Below are positions 35,700-45,461 of a stretch of DNA of 64,000 nucleotides, piece by piece. The notes under the pieces were generated by a model. It worked only from the letters and a program-made list of their open reading frames with translations, did not search any database and was not told the DNA's origin. The stretch is from Prevotella koreensis. GTDB lineage: Bacteria > Bacteroidota > Bacteroidia > Bacteroidales > Bacteroidaceae. Each line of letters opens with the position of its first letter. Position 1 is the stretch's first letter. The position numbers and the translations under genes are program-made. Location of the stretch: assembly GCF_003977605.1 (NCBI RefSeq), contig NZ_RYYU01000001.1, forward strand, positions 189,175 to 253,174, given 5' to 3'.

Positions 35700-35927
35700 A
35701 GTGCCATTTTCGCTTTTGGGGGCACACATCTGCATAGATGTTTTTTCATTTCTAAGAGTAGAACTGAAGTTTGTTCAACTCATAGTTTTAGTTCAGTACT
35801 TGTTGCTATTCCTTCAATCTGTTTTTACTAAAGTTGCGTTCCGGATAAAAAGAGGTGTTATTTTTGCTATACAATACCCTTTACTATATTTTTTGCAAAA
35901 TATAACATCTACTTGAAATATTATTTT

Positions 35928-35935
35928 TATCTTTG
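35928..35935 (+). promoter_or_regulatory. -7 box of the barrel-protein gene
   Basis: TATCTTTG; it covers the upstream in-frame TTG at 35933 and so supports the ATG at 35978 as the start. No -33 TTG at standard spacing. Confidence 0.55.
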
Positions 35936-35977
35936 CAAATAACAACATATACAAATAAGATATTTAAGGAAAAAGAT

Positions 35978-36853
35978 ATGAAACATTACTTTTACATCAA
36001 GAAAAAGAGCAATTTTCTTTTTGACTTATTGGTCTTGTTGCTTAAACCAACCGATAATAATAAGGTGCATTCAAGGCGATATGCCTTTGTGTTGCTTACG
36101 CTTTTGGCTGCCATTCCGATGCAGGCGCAGATGCTTTTCTCCGAAAACCTAATGCTGGAGATAGACAGTACGAAGACCATACAAGGCTCGTTGCAACCCG
36201 AACTCGATTTTAAAACAGAGAAACAGCATGTGTTTACCATTAAGAACACGGCAAACCTGAACTTGTTGATAAATACAAATCGTGTCATAAACTTTATAAA
36301 CAAATTCGAATTAACTACTGTTGGCAATAAGGTTGCAGTGAGCGAAGGATACGTTCATGCCGAATACCGCTACTTGTTTCATCATGTTTTCGAAGTCTAT
36401 CCCTATGCAGAGTCGCAATGGGCAGGCAGCCGCGGCATGCCTTTCAAACTGTCTGCAGGTCTGCAAGCACGCTATCGGCTGATAAAAACCGACCATTGTC
36501 TTATGTTTGTAAATTCTGCTTTGTACTACGAATTTGAGAAATGGGAGGTTGCCGACCCTCCTCTTGGAAGCAATCCCTACGAATATAGCCGTTGCATAAA
36601 AAGTCATTTGTCGGCTACTTTGAAATTTTCTATCGGCGACCATTGGGAACTTACCACTACTGCCATACATCAAACAAAGCCTAAAGACTATTTTAGGAAA
36701 GCACGATTTGGGGGCGCAGTTGACCTCATATATCGCATTACACCTACGATTGGTATCCGTGGTGGCTATCGTTTCATCTACGATACTCATCCCATTGTGC
36801 CCATAGGAAAAGACTATACTGCAATAAATGCAGGTCTCGACATCGCTTTCTAA
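35978..36853 (+). CDS. Outer-membrane beta-barrel, DUF481-like
   Basis: From the ATG at 35978 the protein has 291 residues. Unusually, a basic N-terminal stretch of about 30 residues (KKKSNFLFDLLVLLLKPTDN) precedes the likely signal helix RRYAFVLLTLLAAIPMQAQ. After that come regular amphipathic strands, with EGYVHAEYRYLFHHVFEVYPYAESQWAG in the middle and a final strand AINAGLDIAF ending in Phe, as in barrels. The pattern resembles DUF481 proteins (YdiY-like). Function is unknown. It stands alone. Confidence 0.65.
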   Translation: MKHYFYIKKKSNFLFDLLVLLLKPTDNNKVHSRRYAFVLLTLLAAIPMQAQMLFSENLMLEIDSTKTIQGSLQPELDFKTEKQHVFTIKNTANLNLLINTNRVINFINKFELTTVGNKVAVSEGYVHAEYRYLFHHVFEVYPYAESQWAGSRGMPFKLSAGLQARYRLIKTDHCLMFVNSALYYEFEKWEVADPPLGSNPYEYSRCIKSHLSATLKFSIGDHWELTTTAIHQTKPKDYFRKARFGGAVDLIYRITPTIGIRGGYRFIYDTHPIVPIGKDYTAINAGLDIAF

Positions 36854-37030
36854 AAGGTAACTGTTTTGTTGATGCTCGCTAAACTCTGCATGTATTATGT
36901 GGGGAAAAGAAAAACTTTGAAGCTTAAAGATTTTACAAGAAGGCTCGTCTTGTGTAACCGTATATTTATCAACGCAATGTAATACGCATTGTTTTGCGCG
37001 GCGAAAGCGTCTGTCAAGAGGAGAAAAGAC

Positions 37031-37075
37031 AAAAAAACGAGGGGCAAAGGTTGCCTTTTCGAGCCTTTGCCCCTC
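37031..37075 (-). terminator. Terminator of the T9SS surface protein gene
   Basis: GAGGGGCAAAGG (37039-37050) pairs with CCTTTGCCCCTC (37064-37075). On the minus strand a run of seven T (37032-37038) follows the stem. Confidence 0.85.
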
Positions 37076-37116
37076 AAAATAAAGGTTATATTTCTGCTTT
37101 TTGAATTTGCTTTTAC

Positions 37117-40100
37117 TTAGTTGTTGATAACAATCTTCCGAGTAAAGTGACGGTTGTTACATTCTATCGATACGATGTAAATACCTGAAGGAATATTTCT
37201 TATCGGAATAATTCCGTTTGTTCCCTTCGCTACAATCTGCCCATCGAGAGCATAGAGTTGCAACATTCCTTTTATATTCAGACGGATGGCATTCTTGTCT
37301 ATAGACAGCATAGAGTTGTTGAACAACGGATCTATTCCATTTGTCAAGTCTATAACGAATGGTGCCGACGGCATCGACTCTCTTCCATCGTTATAGTAAG
37401 CCACAACATAATATTCTGCATTGTTGAGCGGTTGCTTGTCTATGAAGTGAGTAGATTCGCCCGGAATGTAGTTTATATTAAGCAGTTCTCCGTTTCTAAA
37501 TAGGTTGTAGCCCACCAAATCATCGTCTGTTTCCTCGGTAGCATCACCGGGTTGGTCGTTAACGTTGCCCGTTATCTTCCAGCAGCATGAGCCAAGTTGA
37601 GGGTCGCCTTCGTAGAAATCCCACACCGTTTTCCATGTTTTTCCGTTGTCTTCAGAGTACAAATCGCTCTTTCCTGTGACGCAAGAGGTTGAACTTTCAT
37701 AACTTAACGGAATCTGATCCGGACTGTAGTCGTGTATCTTGATGCCCACAATGAGTTCCTTTGTACCGTCTATCTTTATAGGTGTGTTCAACTTTTGGGT
37801 TGTGGTTTCGTTGAACTTAATGTTTTCCATTTCCTGTTCGCAAATGAGTTTTCCATCCTCGAACACAACTACAGCAGCATGAATGACTTGGTTTTCGCCA
37901 ACATCGTCGTAGTAGTTGATGTGCGCTGATACGGAAGTAAGGTATTTTCCATCGTATGGTGATAGTTCGTTTGGTGTGAATTTATTGGCTCCAATCAGTT
38001 CCTTACCCTCGTTACCCAGTGTATATCCGGGCGATTCGGGTTCGCAGATGTAGTTAAGCGCATAAGATTTACGGCTGTTCTTCCACATTAGGAATACTTC
38101 TTTGTTAATTACTTTGCCCGTGAGTCCTTCCGGAGCATTGACATTATCGCCACTTCCTATCATGATATTGTCGAGATAGAAATAGTAGCTCAGCAATCCC
38201 ATTCCGTGCTTGCGGAATCTTAACCGGAAGGTTTTTCCTGCAAGTTGCTTACTCAAATCCACCGTCATAATACCTTCTATGTTTGGCAACTGCTCTATAG
38301 TCCAGTCCTTAGCCGACTGCCATGTGTTGCCTCCATCAATGGTATATTCAACGCTAAGCGTATCTTTGGTTGCGTTGATCTCATTACCTCCTTGCGCATT
38401 TTCCTGCTGACAAAGAATGAGGAACGAGCATTTTACCTTATTGGTATGACTTGCATCGAACGGCCTACTTACCAAACTTATCGAGTAAGGAGTGGATGTG
38501 CAAGCACCACTGGATAGTCCCATCGAACCGTCATGACCTATTTGGGCAGCCACTGTCCACTGTGTATCTACATAATCGCCATAGTCTGTGCTGATTGTCC
38601 AATAGTTTGTCTTGAGTGAACCGTGTTCAAAGTTCTCGAACATCGGGAAGGAATAGGTCTCCGGAATGGCTATTTCGATAGGATTTGAGCGTGGAGAGAG
38701 CATCTCTTTGCCATCTTTATCCTTGTAGATTGCTTCTATTGTAAAGTTACGATAGCCCGGTTCTATATTTTTCAGCATGGTTGTCATATCGTCTTTCAAC
38801 TCATTCAGGGTCGCTGTTTTTTCTCCATCGCAATATACATTGTAGCCTTTCAACGTCCACGAATTGTAAGTTGCCTTGTCACTCTTCCATGAAAGACTAA
38901 CTTGCTGCAGCCCGGTCGATTTGCCATTTGGTTTTTCCGGTGTGGCAGGAATTTCCACATCGCGCTTATTTACAGTGAGATACCATGCTATAGGAGTCTG
39001 TCCCAGCGCAACATAAACGTCTTTATTTCCTGCTATAGTATTGCCGTCTGCCGATACAGAACAAGGGAATGCCTGTGCTTGATCCTCATAATTCAGCGGG
39101 AAAGGCATGCTCAACTCAGGATTGAAAAGATAGGTATAGTAAGTTAAATCGAATATTCTTCCGGAGGAATACTGATACCAGAAATTCCTGTAATATCCCA
39201 TTCCGCCCATTGCAAGTGCACCATATATCATTGCACCAAACACGTCGCCGTTGTTAGTTACAGTCGGAATGCGCATTTCGTCGTTGCTCTCGAAGGTGGC
39301 CAAAGTAATGGTTTTGGCTTTTTCTACATCGTAAAGGCGATAGTCGGAACGGCTGGAAAGCGATATAATGAAATATTTTCCGTTAGGACTTACGGCTATC
39401 ATGCGCATCTGTTTTTTGTTTGCCAGTTCCACATCGTCGCCTGTACACGTTACAACATGGCATTGTCCGTCAATCCAATAACATGCTATCGACGAGCCTT
39501 TGTTTATGGCCAGTCCGCCAATGGTGCGCCCATCAGACGACACATAGAGTGCCAATCCGTTGCTATATCCCTCCGGCAATGGCAGTTTTTCTATCTTCCA
39601 AGTGCCCTCTCCTGTGCGTGTCCACTTGCAAGGGTCGCTGGATGCGAAGTTAGAATATTTGCAATAGCCCACAACAATCTTGCCATCGTTAGACAGCGAG
39701 CAGGCAAATGTGCCGTCTCCGTGTTGCTTTATCCTTGTAGTATCGAGGTCGCCATAAGGCAGTTGTGCTATTTTCCCATTCTCAAACACGGCTGCTACGT
39801 TGGTAGGAGCAACGTCTCCGTAGAACTCAACAAAGTGTTTCAAGTCTTTTACAGAGCCACACAACACTCCATTATCATTTACACCTCTGAACAAACCGCT
39901 TGTTTCCCACTTCTCCGGGTCGTCGGTTGTAACCCAATTGAGCGTTTTGTCGCTCATATTATACACGAAACTCTCCGTTCCGATTCCAAATTGCACCTTC
40001 GTAGGATTGTGTCCTACAAGATAGTTACCGTTGGGCGACATTGCCAAACAATAGGTGTTATCACCTAACAACTTCACTTCGTCGGCACGAACACCACAGA

Positions 40101-40140
40101 CAAAGAGAATGAGTAATAGTAAAAAAGTTGGTCTTTTCAT
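37117..40140 (-). CDS. Large T9SS-secreted surface protein with fibronectin III and jelly-roll domains
   Basis: The 1007-residue protein has a signal peptide ending near residue 19 (VCGVRA). Residues of about 20-390 contain repeated SxDGxxIxG/SPNGKYFI-type motifs, a beta-propeller-like region. A fibronectin type III-like domain covers about 395-490, and a MAM-like jelly roll (FPMFENFEHGSLKTNYW at the start) about 495-670, followed by another beta-sandwich and a second FnIII-like region. The last 75 residues (LYALDGQIVAKG, IPSGIYIVSIECNNRHFTRK) are a type A T9SS sorting tail. It is secreted across the outer membrane and anchored or released; ligand unknown. Confidence 0.85.
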   Translation of the reverse strand: MKRPTFLLLLILFVCGVRADEVKLLGDNTYCLAMSPNGNYLVGHNPTKVQFGIGTESFVYNMSDKTLNWVTTDDPEKWETSGLFRGVNDNGVLCGSVKDLKHFVEFYGDVAPTNVAAVFENGKIAQLPYGDLDTTRIKQHGDGTFACSLSNDGKIVVGYCKYSNFASSDPCKWTRTGEGTWKIEKLPLPEGYSNGLALYVSSDGRTIGGLAINKGSSIACYWIDGQCHVVTCTGDDVELANKKQMRMIAVSPNGKYFIISLSSRSDYRLYDVEKAKTITLATFESNDEMRIPTVTNNGDVFGAMIYGALAMGGMGYYRNFWYQYSSGRIFDLTYYTYLFNPELSMPFPLNYEDQAQAFPCSVSADGNTIAGNKDVYVALGQTPIAWYLTVNKRDVEIPATPEKPNGKSTGLQQVSLSWKSDKATYNSWTLKGYNVYCDGEKTATLNELKDDMTTMLKNIEPGYRNFTIEAIYKDKDGKEMLSPRSNPIEIAIPETYSFPMFENFEHGSLKTNYWTISTDYGDYVDTQWTVAAQIGHDGSMGLSSGACTSTPYSISLVSRPFDASHTNKVKCSFLILCQQENAQGGNEINATKDTLSVEYTIDGGNTWQSAKDWTIEQLPNIEGIMTVDLSKQLAGKTFRLRFRKHGMGLLSYYFYLDNIMIGSGDNVNAPEGLTGKVINKEVFLMWKNSRKSYALNYICEPESPGYTLGNEGKELIGANKFTPNELSPYDGKYLTSVSAHINYYDDVGENQVIHAAVVVFEDGKLICEQEMENIKFNETTTQKLNTPIKIDGTKELIVGIKIHDYSPDQIPLSYESSTSCVTGKSDLYSEDNGKTWKTVWDFYEGDPQLGSCCWKITGNVNDQPGDATEETDDDLVGYNLFRNGELLNINYIPGESTHFIDKQPLNNAEYYVVAYYNDGRESMPSAPFVIDLTNGIDPLFNNSMLSIDKNAIRLNIKGMLQLYALDGQIVAKGTNGIIPIRNIPSGIYIVSIECNNRHFTRKIVINN

Positions 40141-40549
40141 AATAATTACTTTTTGTTTTTCAATAGTAAATGTATTTTAGTTATTTAATTTATAAATGAA
40201 ACACCTTTCAAAAGGTAAGTTATCAGACAATATCAAGTTGACCAAAACCTGCAATATGTCGATTCTTCAGCCGGTCTTCGCGTTATTAAAATGTAATATA
40301 AGCAAATTATGACATAGTGCAAAGATAAATATTATATTTGAAATTATCGCGTTTTTCGGAAGAAAATTATTTCATAAAAGTGCTGTTTCCGCAAACAACT
40401 TCAAAGTATATGTACACGAGTTCGGGATAACAACTTTTTTTTGAGATGTTTTTTAAGGTGCGATATCCAAAGTATTCACATATAAATTACGCTCATTAGT
40501 GTTAATTCTTTTTTAACGTAAATGACCATGACCGGTACGTGTTTTTTCG
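40141..40549. other. 409-base intergenic region
   Basis: AT-rich, no gene. A minus-strand TATCTTTG box (40320-40327) could be the promoter of the T9SS protein, with a leader of about 175 bases. Near 40515-40550 weak pairing of TTAACG with CGTTAA may end mfd transcription. Confidence 0.45.
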
Positions 40550-43500
40550 TTAATACTGCTCTATCGTTCTCAGTATCTGTGCTGCCTCGCTCACCGATTC
40601 CACCTTTTTGATTACCATTGAGCGTTTCGGCGTTTCGCGAAGTATGCACCGTTCCAAGTTTGCAGTCATGTATTCTATCATTTTTCCGAACGCTTTGCTT
40701 TGGAAATACGGGCTCATGGTGTTGCCGGGATAGTAGAGAATCATCTGCTTTTGCTTCATCATTATTTTCTCACATCCCAGTCTTCGTCCTGCCCTGCGCA
40801 GCGAAACCACCTGCAACAGCTCCTCACCCTCGTGCGGCACAGGTCCGAAGCGGTCGATGAGGTTGACCCGATAGCGTTTCAGGTCATCGTTGTTCTTTAT
40901 AAGGTCGAGTTCGCGATAGAGCAACATACGCTCCGATGATGACGGCACATAAGTGTCGGGAAAATACATTTCGAAGTCGCTGTCAATGGCACAGTCGGCC
41001 ACCCAATATGTCCCGCCGCCGCCAGTGGAACCGAAATTCGCGTTCTCTCGCTTTCTCGCTGGTTGTTGCGTGTCACTCTTGTCGGCTTCTTTTTGTATCA
41101 TTTCGGCGGTCTCTTCCTCTTTCAGTTCCACCATTGCCTCGGTGAGAATTTTCTGATACGTCTCATACCCAAGGTCTTCCATGAATCCGCTTTGCTCCGC
41201 TCCAAGCAAGTTTCCGGCACCTCGAATGTCAAGGTCTTGCATGGAAAGGTTGAAACCACAGCCCAGTTCCGAGAACGTCTCCAATGCTTCCAGTCGTCGG
41301 CGTGCCTCCTGCGAGAGCGAAGACATTGGCGGTGCGAGCATATAACAGAACGCTTTCTTGTTGCTTCTTCCCACTCTGCCGCGCATTTGGTGCAGGTCTG
41401 ACAGTCCGAAACGGTGGGCATCGTTAATTATTATGGTATTGGCATTAGATATGTCGATACCGTTCTCTACTATCGTTGTTGATAGCAACACATCGTAATC
41501 ATAGTTCATGAACCCCATAATCGTCTTTTCAAGTTCTTCGGGTTTCATCTGTCCGTGTCCTATTGCGATGCGAACATCGGGTATATGTCTCTTGATAAGA
41601 TTTGCCATTTCCGGCAATCCGTTTATCCGGTCACTGACAAAGAACACCTGTCCGTTGCGGCTCATCTCGAAGTTTATTGCATCCACGATAACGTCTTTGT
41701 CGAAAGTATGCACTTCGGTCTGCACAGGGAAACGGTTTGGCGGTGGTGTTTGTATAATGCTCATGTCGCGTGCTCCCATGAGCGAGAACTGCAACGTGCG
41801 AGGTATCGGTGTGGCACTCATCGTCAGAGTGTCAACGTTGGTCTTCATCTTGCGCAGTTTCTCTTTCACGGCGACACCGAATTTCTGTTCCTCATCGATG
41901 ATGAGCAGACCGAGATCTTTAAATTCCACCGTCTTGCTTATCAGTTTATGAGTACCTATTATGATGTCTATTCTGCCCTCTTTGAGGTCTTCGAGCACCT
42001 GCCTTGTCTGCTTGGCCGAACGTGCCCTCGACAGATAATCCACCCTTACCGGCATGTCTTTGAGCCTGCCTTTGAACGTCTGATAGTGCTGGTATGCCAA
42101 CACCGTTGTCGGTACCATTACCGCAACCTGTTTTGAATCGCATGCAGCCTTGAAAGCGGCTCGCACGGCCACCTCGGTCTTTCCGAATCCCACATCGCCG
42201 CACACGAGCCTGTCCATCGGGCGCGAGTCCTCCATGTCGGCCTTCACATCATTGGTAGCCTTAAGTTGGTCGGGCGTGTCTTCGTAGAGGAAACTTGCCT
42301 CCAATTCATGTTGCATGAACGAATCGGCAGCGAAAGCGAATCCCCGTTCTCTCCGTCGGGCGGCATAAAGTTTTATAAGGTCGCGCGCTATGTCCTTTAT
42401 TTTTTTCTTGGCTCGCTCCTTCAGTCTGTCCCACGCCCCCGTGCCGAGTGTTGACAGGCGTGGCGGTTTGTCGGTGTCGTGGCGGCGGTATTTGCTTATT
42501 TTGTAGAGCGAGTGTATCGAGACATCCACCTTGTCATTGTTCTGGTATGTTATTCTTATGGCCTCCTGATAACTGTTTCCTACCGGCGTGCGCACCAATC
42601 CGGCAAACTTACCCACACCGAAGTCCACATGCACCACATAGTCTCCTATCTCCATTTCCTGGAGTTCCTTCATTGTCAGAGCCATTTTCCCCGCTCGTGC
42701 CGCGTCTGATTTCAAACTGTAACGATGGAAACGGTCAAAAATCTGATGGTCGGTGAATAGGCATAGTCGCAGCGAATTGTCCGCAAAGCCCTCGTGTATG
42801 GTAGGACTTACGGGCTCGAAAGGCTCGCTGACAATCTCGCGTAGTCTTTCTTGTTGCTTCTTACTGTCTGCAAGGATATAGATTTTGTAGCCTTTCAGTG
42901 TGTAGTCTTCGATTGTCTGCTTCAGCAGTTCGAAATTCTTGTGCAACAACGGTTGTGGCGAAATGTCGAATTTCAGTGTTGACTGTGGTGTCTCGGTGTG
43001 TTTCGTGCCGAACTCTATACGCTTGAATCGCAGGGCATCTTCGGTGAATAGCGTACCCGGGCATAACGTCTGCTCTGCCTGCATCTGCTTTGTGAGCACA
43101 TGGCGTTCCATTTCTGTCAGTCCTTCCATGCGCTCTGCTACGGCCTGTTGTGAGAAACCGTCGCGATAGATACTGTCTATCTTTTCGCGTACGTAAAGGA
43201 AATCTTTCATTGCCAGAACAGAATCCTGTGGCAAAAATTGCAAGAACGGTGTCTTCTCGTCAGTGAGTGTTGCCATTTCCGGCACAATACGGATGTGCTC
43301 CTTGCGCTCTCTGGATAGTTGGCTCTTAACATCGAATGTGCGTATCGTGTCTATCTCGTCACCGAAAAAGTCGATACGGAACGGATATTCACTGCTGTAA
43401 CTGAACACATCTACGATGCTTCCTCTCGTTGCAAACTGCCCGGGCTCATACACATAGTCCACCTCGGTGAATCCGAAATCGCGCATATCGTGGCGCAACT

Positions 43501-43966
43501 GCATTGTATCAGCCGTTTGTCCCACTTTCAGCGATATGCTCCTTTCATCAAGAATCTTTTTTGATACCACAAGTTCGGCCACCGCAGAAGGTTCCGTCAC
43601 GATATAGAGCAGACCTGTAGCAGTTTGCAGTTTGGTCAGAACTTCGGTTCTGAGAATTTCGTTTGCCGCGTCTTTCTGTCCGTATTTCACCTGTCTGCGG
43701 TATGATGATGGGAAAAAGAACACATGTTCCGCACCCATCATCTGTTTCATGTCGTTGTAGAAATATGCCGCTTCGTCAGCGTCTTGCAATATGAAAAGTA
43801 TCGTTCTTGGCGACTTCATACCGGCTGCTGCGAACATTACCGGTGCGGCAGAAGCCATTAGTCCTTGCAGGAAAACTGTCTCCGCAGATTTGTCTTCCAG
43901 TATATGTGCCAGTGCAGTCACTTGCTGCGACCCGGCGTATTCACCCAATAAGTCTTTTATTTCCAT
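40550..43966 (-). CDS. mfd: Transcription-repair coupling factor
   Basis: The 1138-residue protein displaces RNA polymerase stalled at DNA lesions and recruits UvrA. Domains in order: UvrB-like region (about 1-330, with YRRQVKYGQKDAANEILRTE), RNA-polymerase-interacting CarD-like domain (EIGDYVVHVDFGVGKFAGL near 440-460), SF2 translocase with Walker A GDVGFGKTEVAVRAA near 588-602, DEEQKFG near 688, TMSATPIPRTLQ, QMRGRVGRSNKKAFCY, and the TRCF C-terminal domain. Length is normal. It is transcribed alone. Confidence 0.97.
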   Translation of the reverse strand: MEIKDLLGEYAGSQQVTALAHILEDKSAETVFLQGLMASAAPVMFAAAGMKSPRTILFILQDADEAAYFYNDMKQMMGAEHVFFFPSSYRRQVKYGQKDAANEILRTEVLTKLQTATGLLYIVTEPSAVAELVVSKKILDERSISLKVGQTADTMQLRHDMRDFGFTEVDYVYEPGQFATRGSIVDVFSYSSEYPFRIDFFGDEIDTIRTFDVKSQLSRERKEHIRIVPEMATLTDEKTPFLQFLPQDSVLAMKDFLYVREKIDSIYRDGFSQQAVAERMEGLTEMERHVLTKQMQAEQTLCPGTLFTEDALRFKRIEFGTKHTETPQSTLKFDISPQPLLHKNFELLKQTIEDYTLKGYKIYILADSKKQQERLREIVSEPFEPVSPTIHEGFADNSLRLCLFTDHQIFDRFHRYSLKSDAARAGKMALTMKELQEMEIGDYVVHVDFGVGKFAGLVRTPVGNSYQEAIRITYQNNDKVDVSIHSLYKISKYRRHDTDKPPRLSTLGTGAWDRLKERAKKKIKDIARDLIKLYAARRRERGFAFAADSFMQHELEASFLYEDTPDQLKATNDVKADMEDSRPMDRLVCGDVGFGKTEVAVRAAFKAACDSKQVAVMVPTTVLAYQHYQTFKGRLKDMPVRVDYLSRARSAKQTRQVLEDLKEGRIDIIIGTHKLISKTVEFKDLGLLIIDEEQKFGVAVKEKLRKMKTNVDTLTMSATPIPRTLQFSLMGARDMSIIQTPPPNRFPVQTEVHTFDKDVIVDAINFEMSRNGQVFFVSDRINGLPEMANLIKRHIPDVRIAIGHGQMKPEELEKTIMGFMNYDYDVLLSTTIVENGIDISNANTIIINDAHRFGLSDLHQMRGRVGRSNKKAFCYMLAPPMSSLSQEARRRLEALETFSELGCGFNLSMQDLDIRGAGNLLGAEQSGFMEDLGYETYQKILTEAMVELKEEETAEMIQKEADKSDTQQPARKRENANFGSTGGGGTYWVADCAIDSDFEMYFPDTYVPSSSERMLLYRELDLIKNNDDLKRYRVNLIDRFGPVPHEGEELLQVVSLRRAGRRLGCEKIMMKQKQMILYYPGNTMSPYFQSKAFGKMIEYMTANLERCILRETPKRSMVIKKVESVSEAAQILRTIEQY

Positions 43967-43982
43967 TTCTTCAATGTTGCTG

Positions 43983-43990
43983 CAAAGTTA
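43983..43990 (-). promoter_or_regulatory. -7 box of mfd
   Basis: Minus-strand TAACTTTG, 17 bases before the start codon, implying a very short leader; no -33 TTG at standard spacing. Confidence 0.5.
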
Positions 43991-44199
43991 GATGTTTTTT
44001 CGCTATTATACGCTGATAATGTTGAAAAAGAACATAATGGCAACTGCAAAAAGGCATTTCTCCCAATTTCTTTCACTGATGAAGTATTCGCGTTCAATTA
44101 ACGTCGCATTTATGGCAATTTACGTTCATAATCATAATACGTGAATTTCCGTAAAAGTATAGTGAATCATTTGCTTTTCATTTCATGCTCTTTCGTAAT

Positions 44200-44262
44200 G
44201 CAAAATCGCCCAAATTGGTGAGCAAAATGGGCGAATTTGCAAACCAATTTGGGCGATTTTGT
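44200..44262. repeat. Array B: 22-bp-period units forming a perfect 19-bp inverted repeat
   Basis: Direct cores GGGCGA start at 44229 and 44251, 22 bases apart; an inverted core TCGCCC lies at 44206-44211. The outer units form a perfect inverted repeat: CAAAATCGCCCAAATTGGT (44201-44219) and ACCAATTTGGGCGATTTTG (44243-44261), with the middle unit in a 23-base loop. It lies 45 bases 3' of the GT4 gene that starts at 45458. Confidence 0.85.
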
Positions 44263-44306
44263 TTTATTGAATGATATGTTCCGTTTTATGAAATATATCG
44301 GAGTAA

Positions 44307-45458
44307 TCATTTGCGGAGCATCTTCTTGTAGATTTCGATGTATGTCCGTGCGATATGTTGCCATGAACGGTCGCCCCGTGAGTAATCCTCGTTGATGTTT
44401 TCTGCCATTTTGGCGAGTCTTTCGGGGCTTGACATAAGTGAAAGAATGGCCTTTGAGAGAGAGTCGCTGTCGCACGGCGGTACGAGCAGTCCGTGTCTTT
44501 CGTGTGTCAGCATCTCCGGAAGTGCACCCACGTTTGTGGCAATTACCGGTTTGTCAAGTGCGAAAGCCGACATTATCACGCCACTCTGTGTGGCATCAAT
44601 GTAAGGACATACCACTATTGAGGCGTTACTGATTAGTCCGGAGAGTTCTTCGTCGGTCACGAAACGATTGATGAATTTCACGAAACCTTGCTGTCGGTAT
44701 TTCTCCACATCGAACCAGAACTTACCACGTCCGGCAACGATAAGTTTCAGGTGCGGCATTTCCTTGTGAGCCTTTTCCATTGCTTCGCACAAGTATTCTA
44801 TGCCTTTGTGCGGGTTTATACTGCCAACGAACAGTACGTATCCTTTCTCCTCCGGCAGCACCGGCACCGTCTTTTTAAGATGAGTATATATGCTGAGACT
44901 TGACTCATAAACGTGTTTCCGTTGCAGTCCGTATGTCCTGACAAACTCTTCATGCATGGTTTTGTTGAGCAACAGAAAATGGTCTGTAAGTCGGAATGCT
45001 ACCCATCTGTGCAAGCGGTTCAGGCGGTTCATATCGGAAGAGTGGGGGATAGGGTCGTGCATTGTCATTATCATGCGTCGGCGCAGCATGTAAAGCATGA
45101 AATTGCCGTATCTGAAAGGATTTGTGGTATGCACAATATCATATTTCCTACGCTTTATGAACTTCATGGCGCGCCATGTTCCTTTCAGGTTTTCGGGCGA
45201 CCGGTCGTGACCTTCCGGAAGGTTTATTACATAGATGTTTCGTATATCCATGAACTCACTCAGACGTGCCAGTGCAGGATATTCGGAGGCTTTGAAGACA
45301 CCACCCCTTGGTTTCACCTCCGTGTCTATCAATGTTGCCTGACGTGAGTTTTTGCCTATCATGAGATAGAAATCAACATCAGCCAACTTACTCATTTCCG
45401 TAAGCAGCGGCAGGTCGCAGTCAGCGAAACATGGGTGGGATATGTATGCTATTCTCAT
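44307..45458 (-). CDS. Glycosyltransferase, GT4 family
   Basis: The 383-residue protein has GT-B architecture: acceptor half to about residue 190 (MRIAYISHPCFADCDLPLLT, IVHTTNPFRYGNFMLYML), then VLFVGSINPHKGIEYLCEAM near 209-228, GRGKFWFDVEKY, and SIVVCPYIDATQSGVIMSAF near 285-304 with APVI-type TNVGALPEM following. Retaining transfer of a sugar to a lipid-linked glycan at the inner membrane is expected. It is the last gene of the second polysaccharide operon, 3 bases after a lipoprotein gene. Confidence 0.88.
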   Translation of the reverse strand: MRIAYISHPCFADCDLPLLTEMSKLADVDFYLMIGKNSRQATLIDTEVKPRGGVFKASEYPALARLSEFMDIRNIYVINLPEGHDRSPENLKGTWRAMKFIKRRKYDIVHTTNPFRYGNFMLYMLRRRMIMTMHDPIPHSSDMNRLNRLHRWVAFRLTDHFLLLNKTMHEEFVRTYGLQRKHVYESSLSIYTHLKKTVPVLPEEKGYVLFVGSINPHKGIEYLCEAMEKAHKEMPHLKLIVAGRGKFWFDVEKYRQQGFVKFINRFVTDEELSGLISNASIVVCPYIDATQSGVIMSAFALDKPVIATNVGALPEMLTHERHGLLVPPCDSDSLSKAILSLMSSPERLAKMAENINEDYSRGDRSWQHIARTYIEIYKKMLRK

Positions 45459-45461
45459 GCG

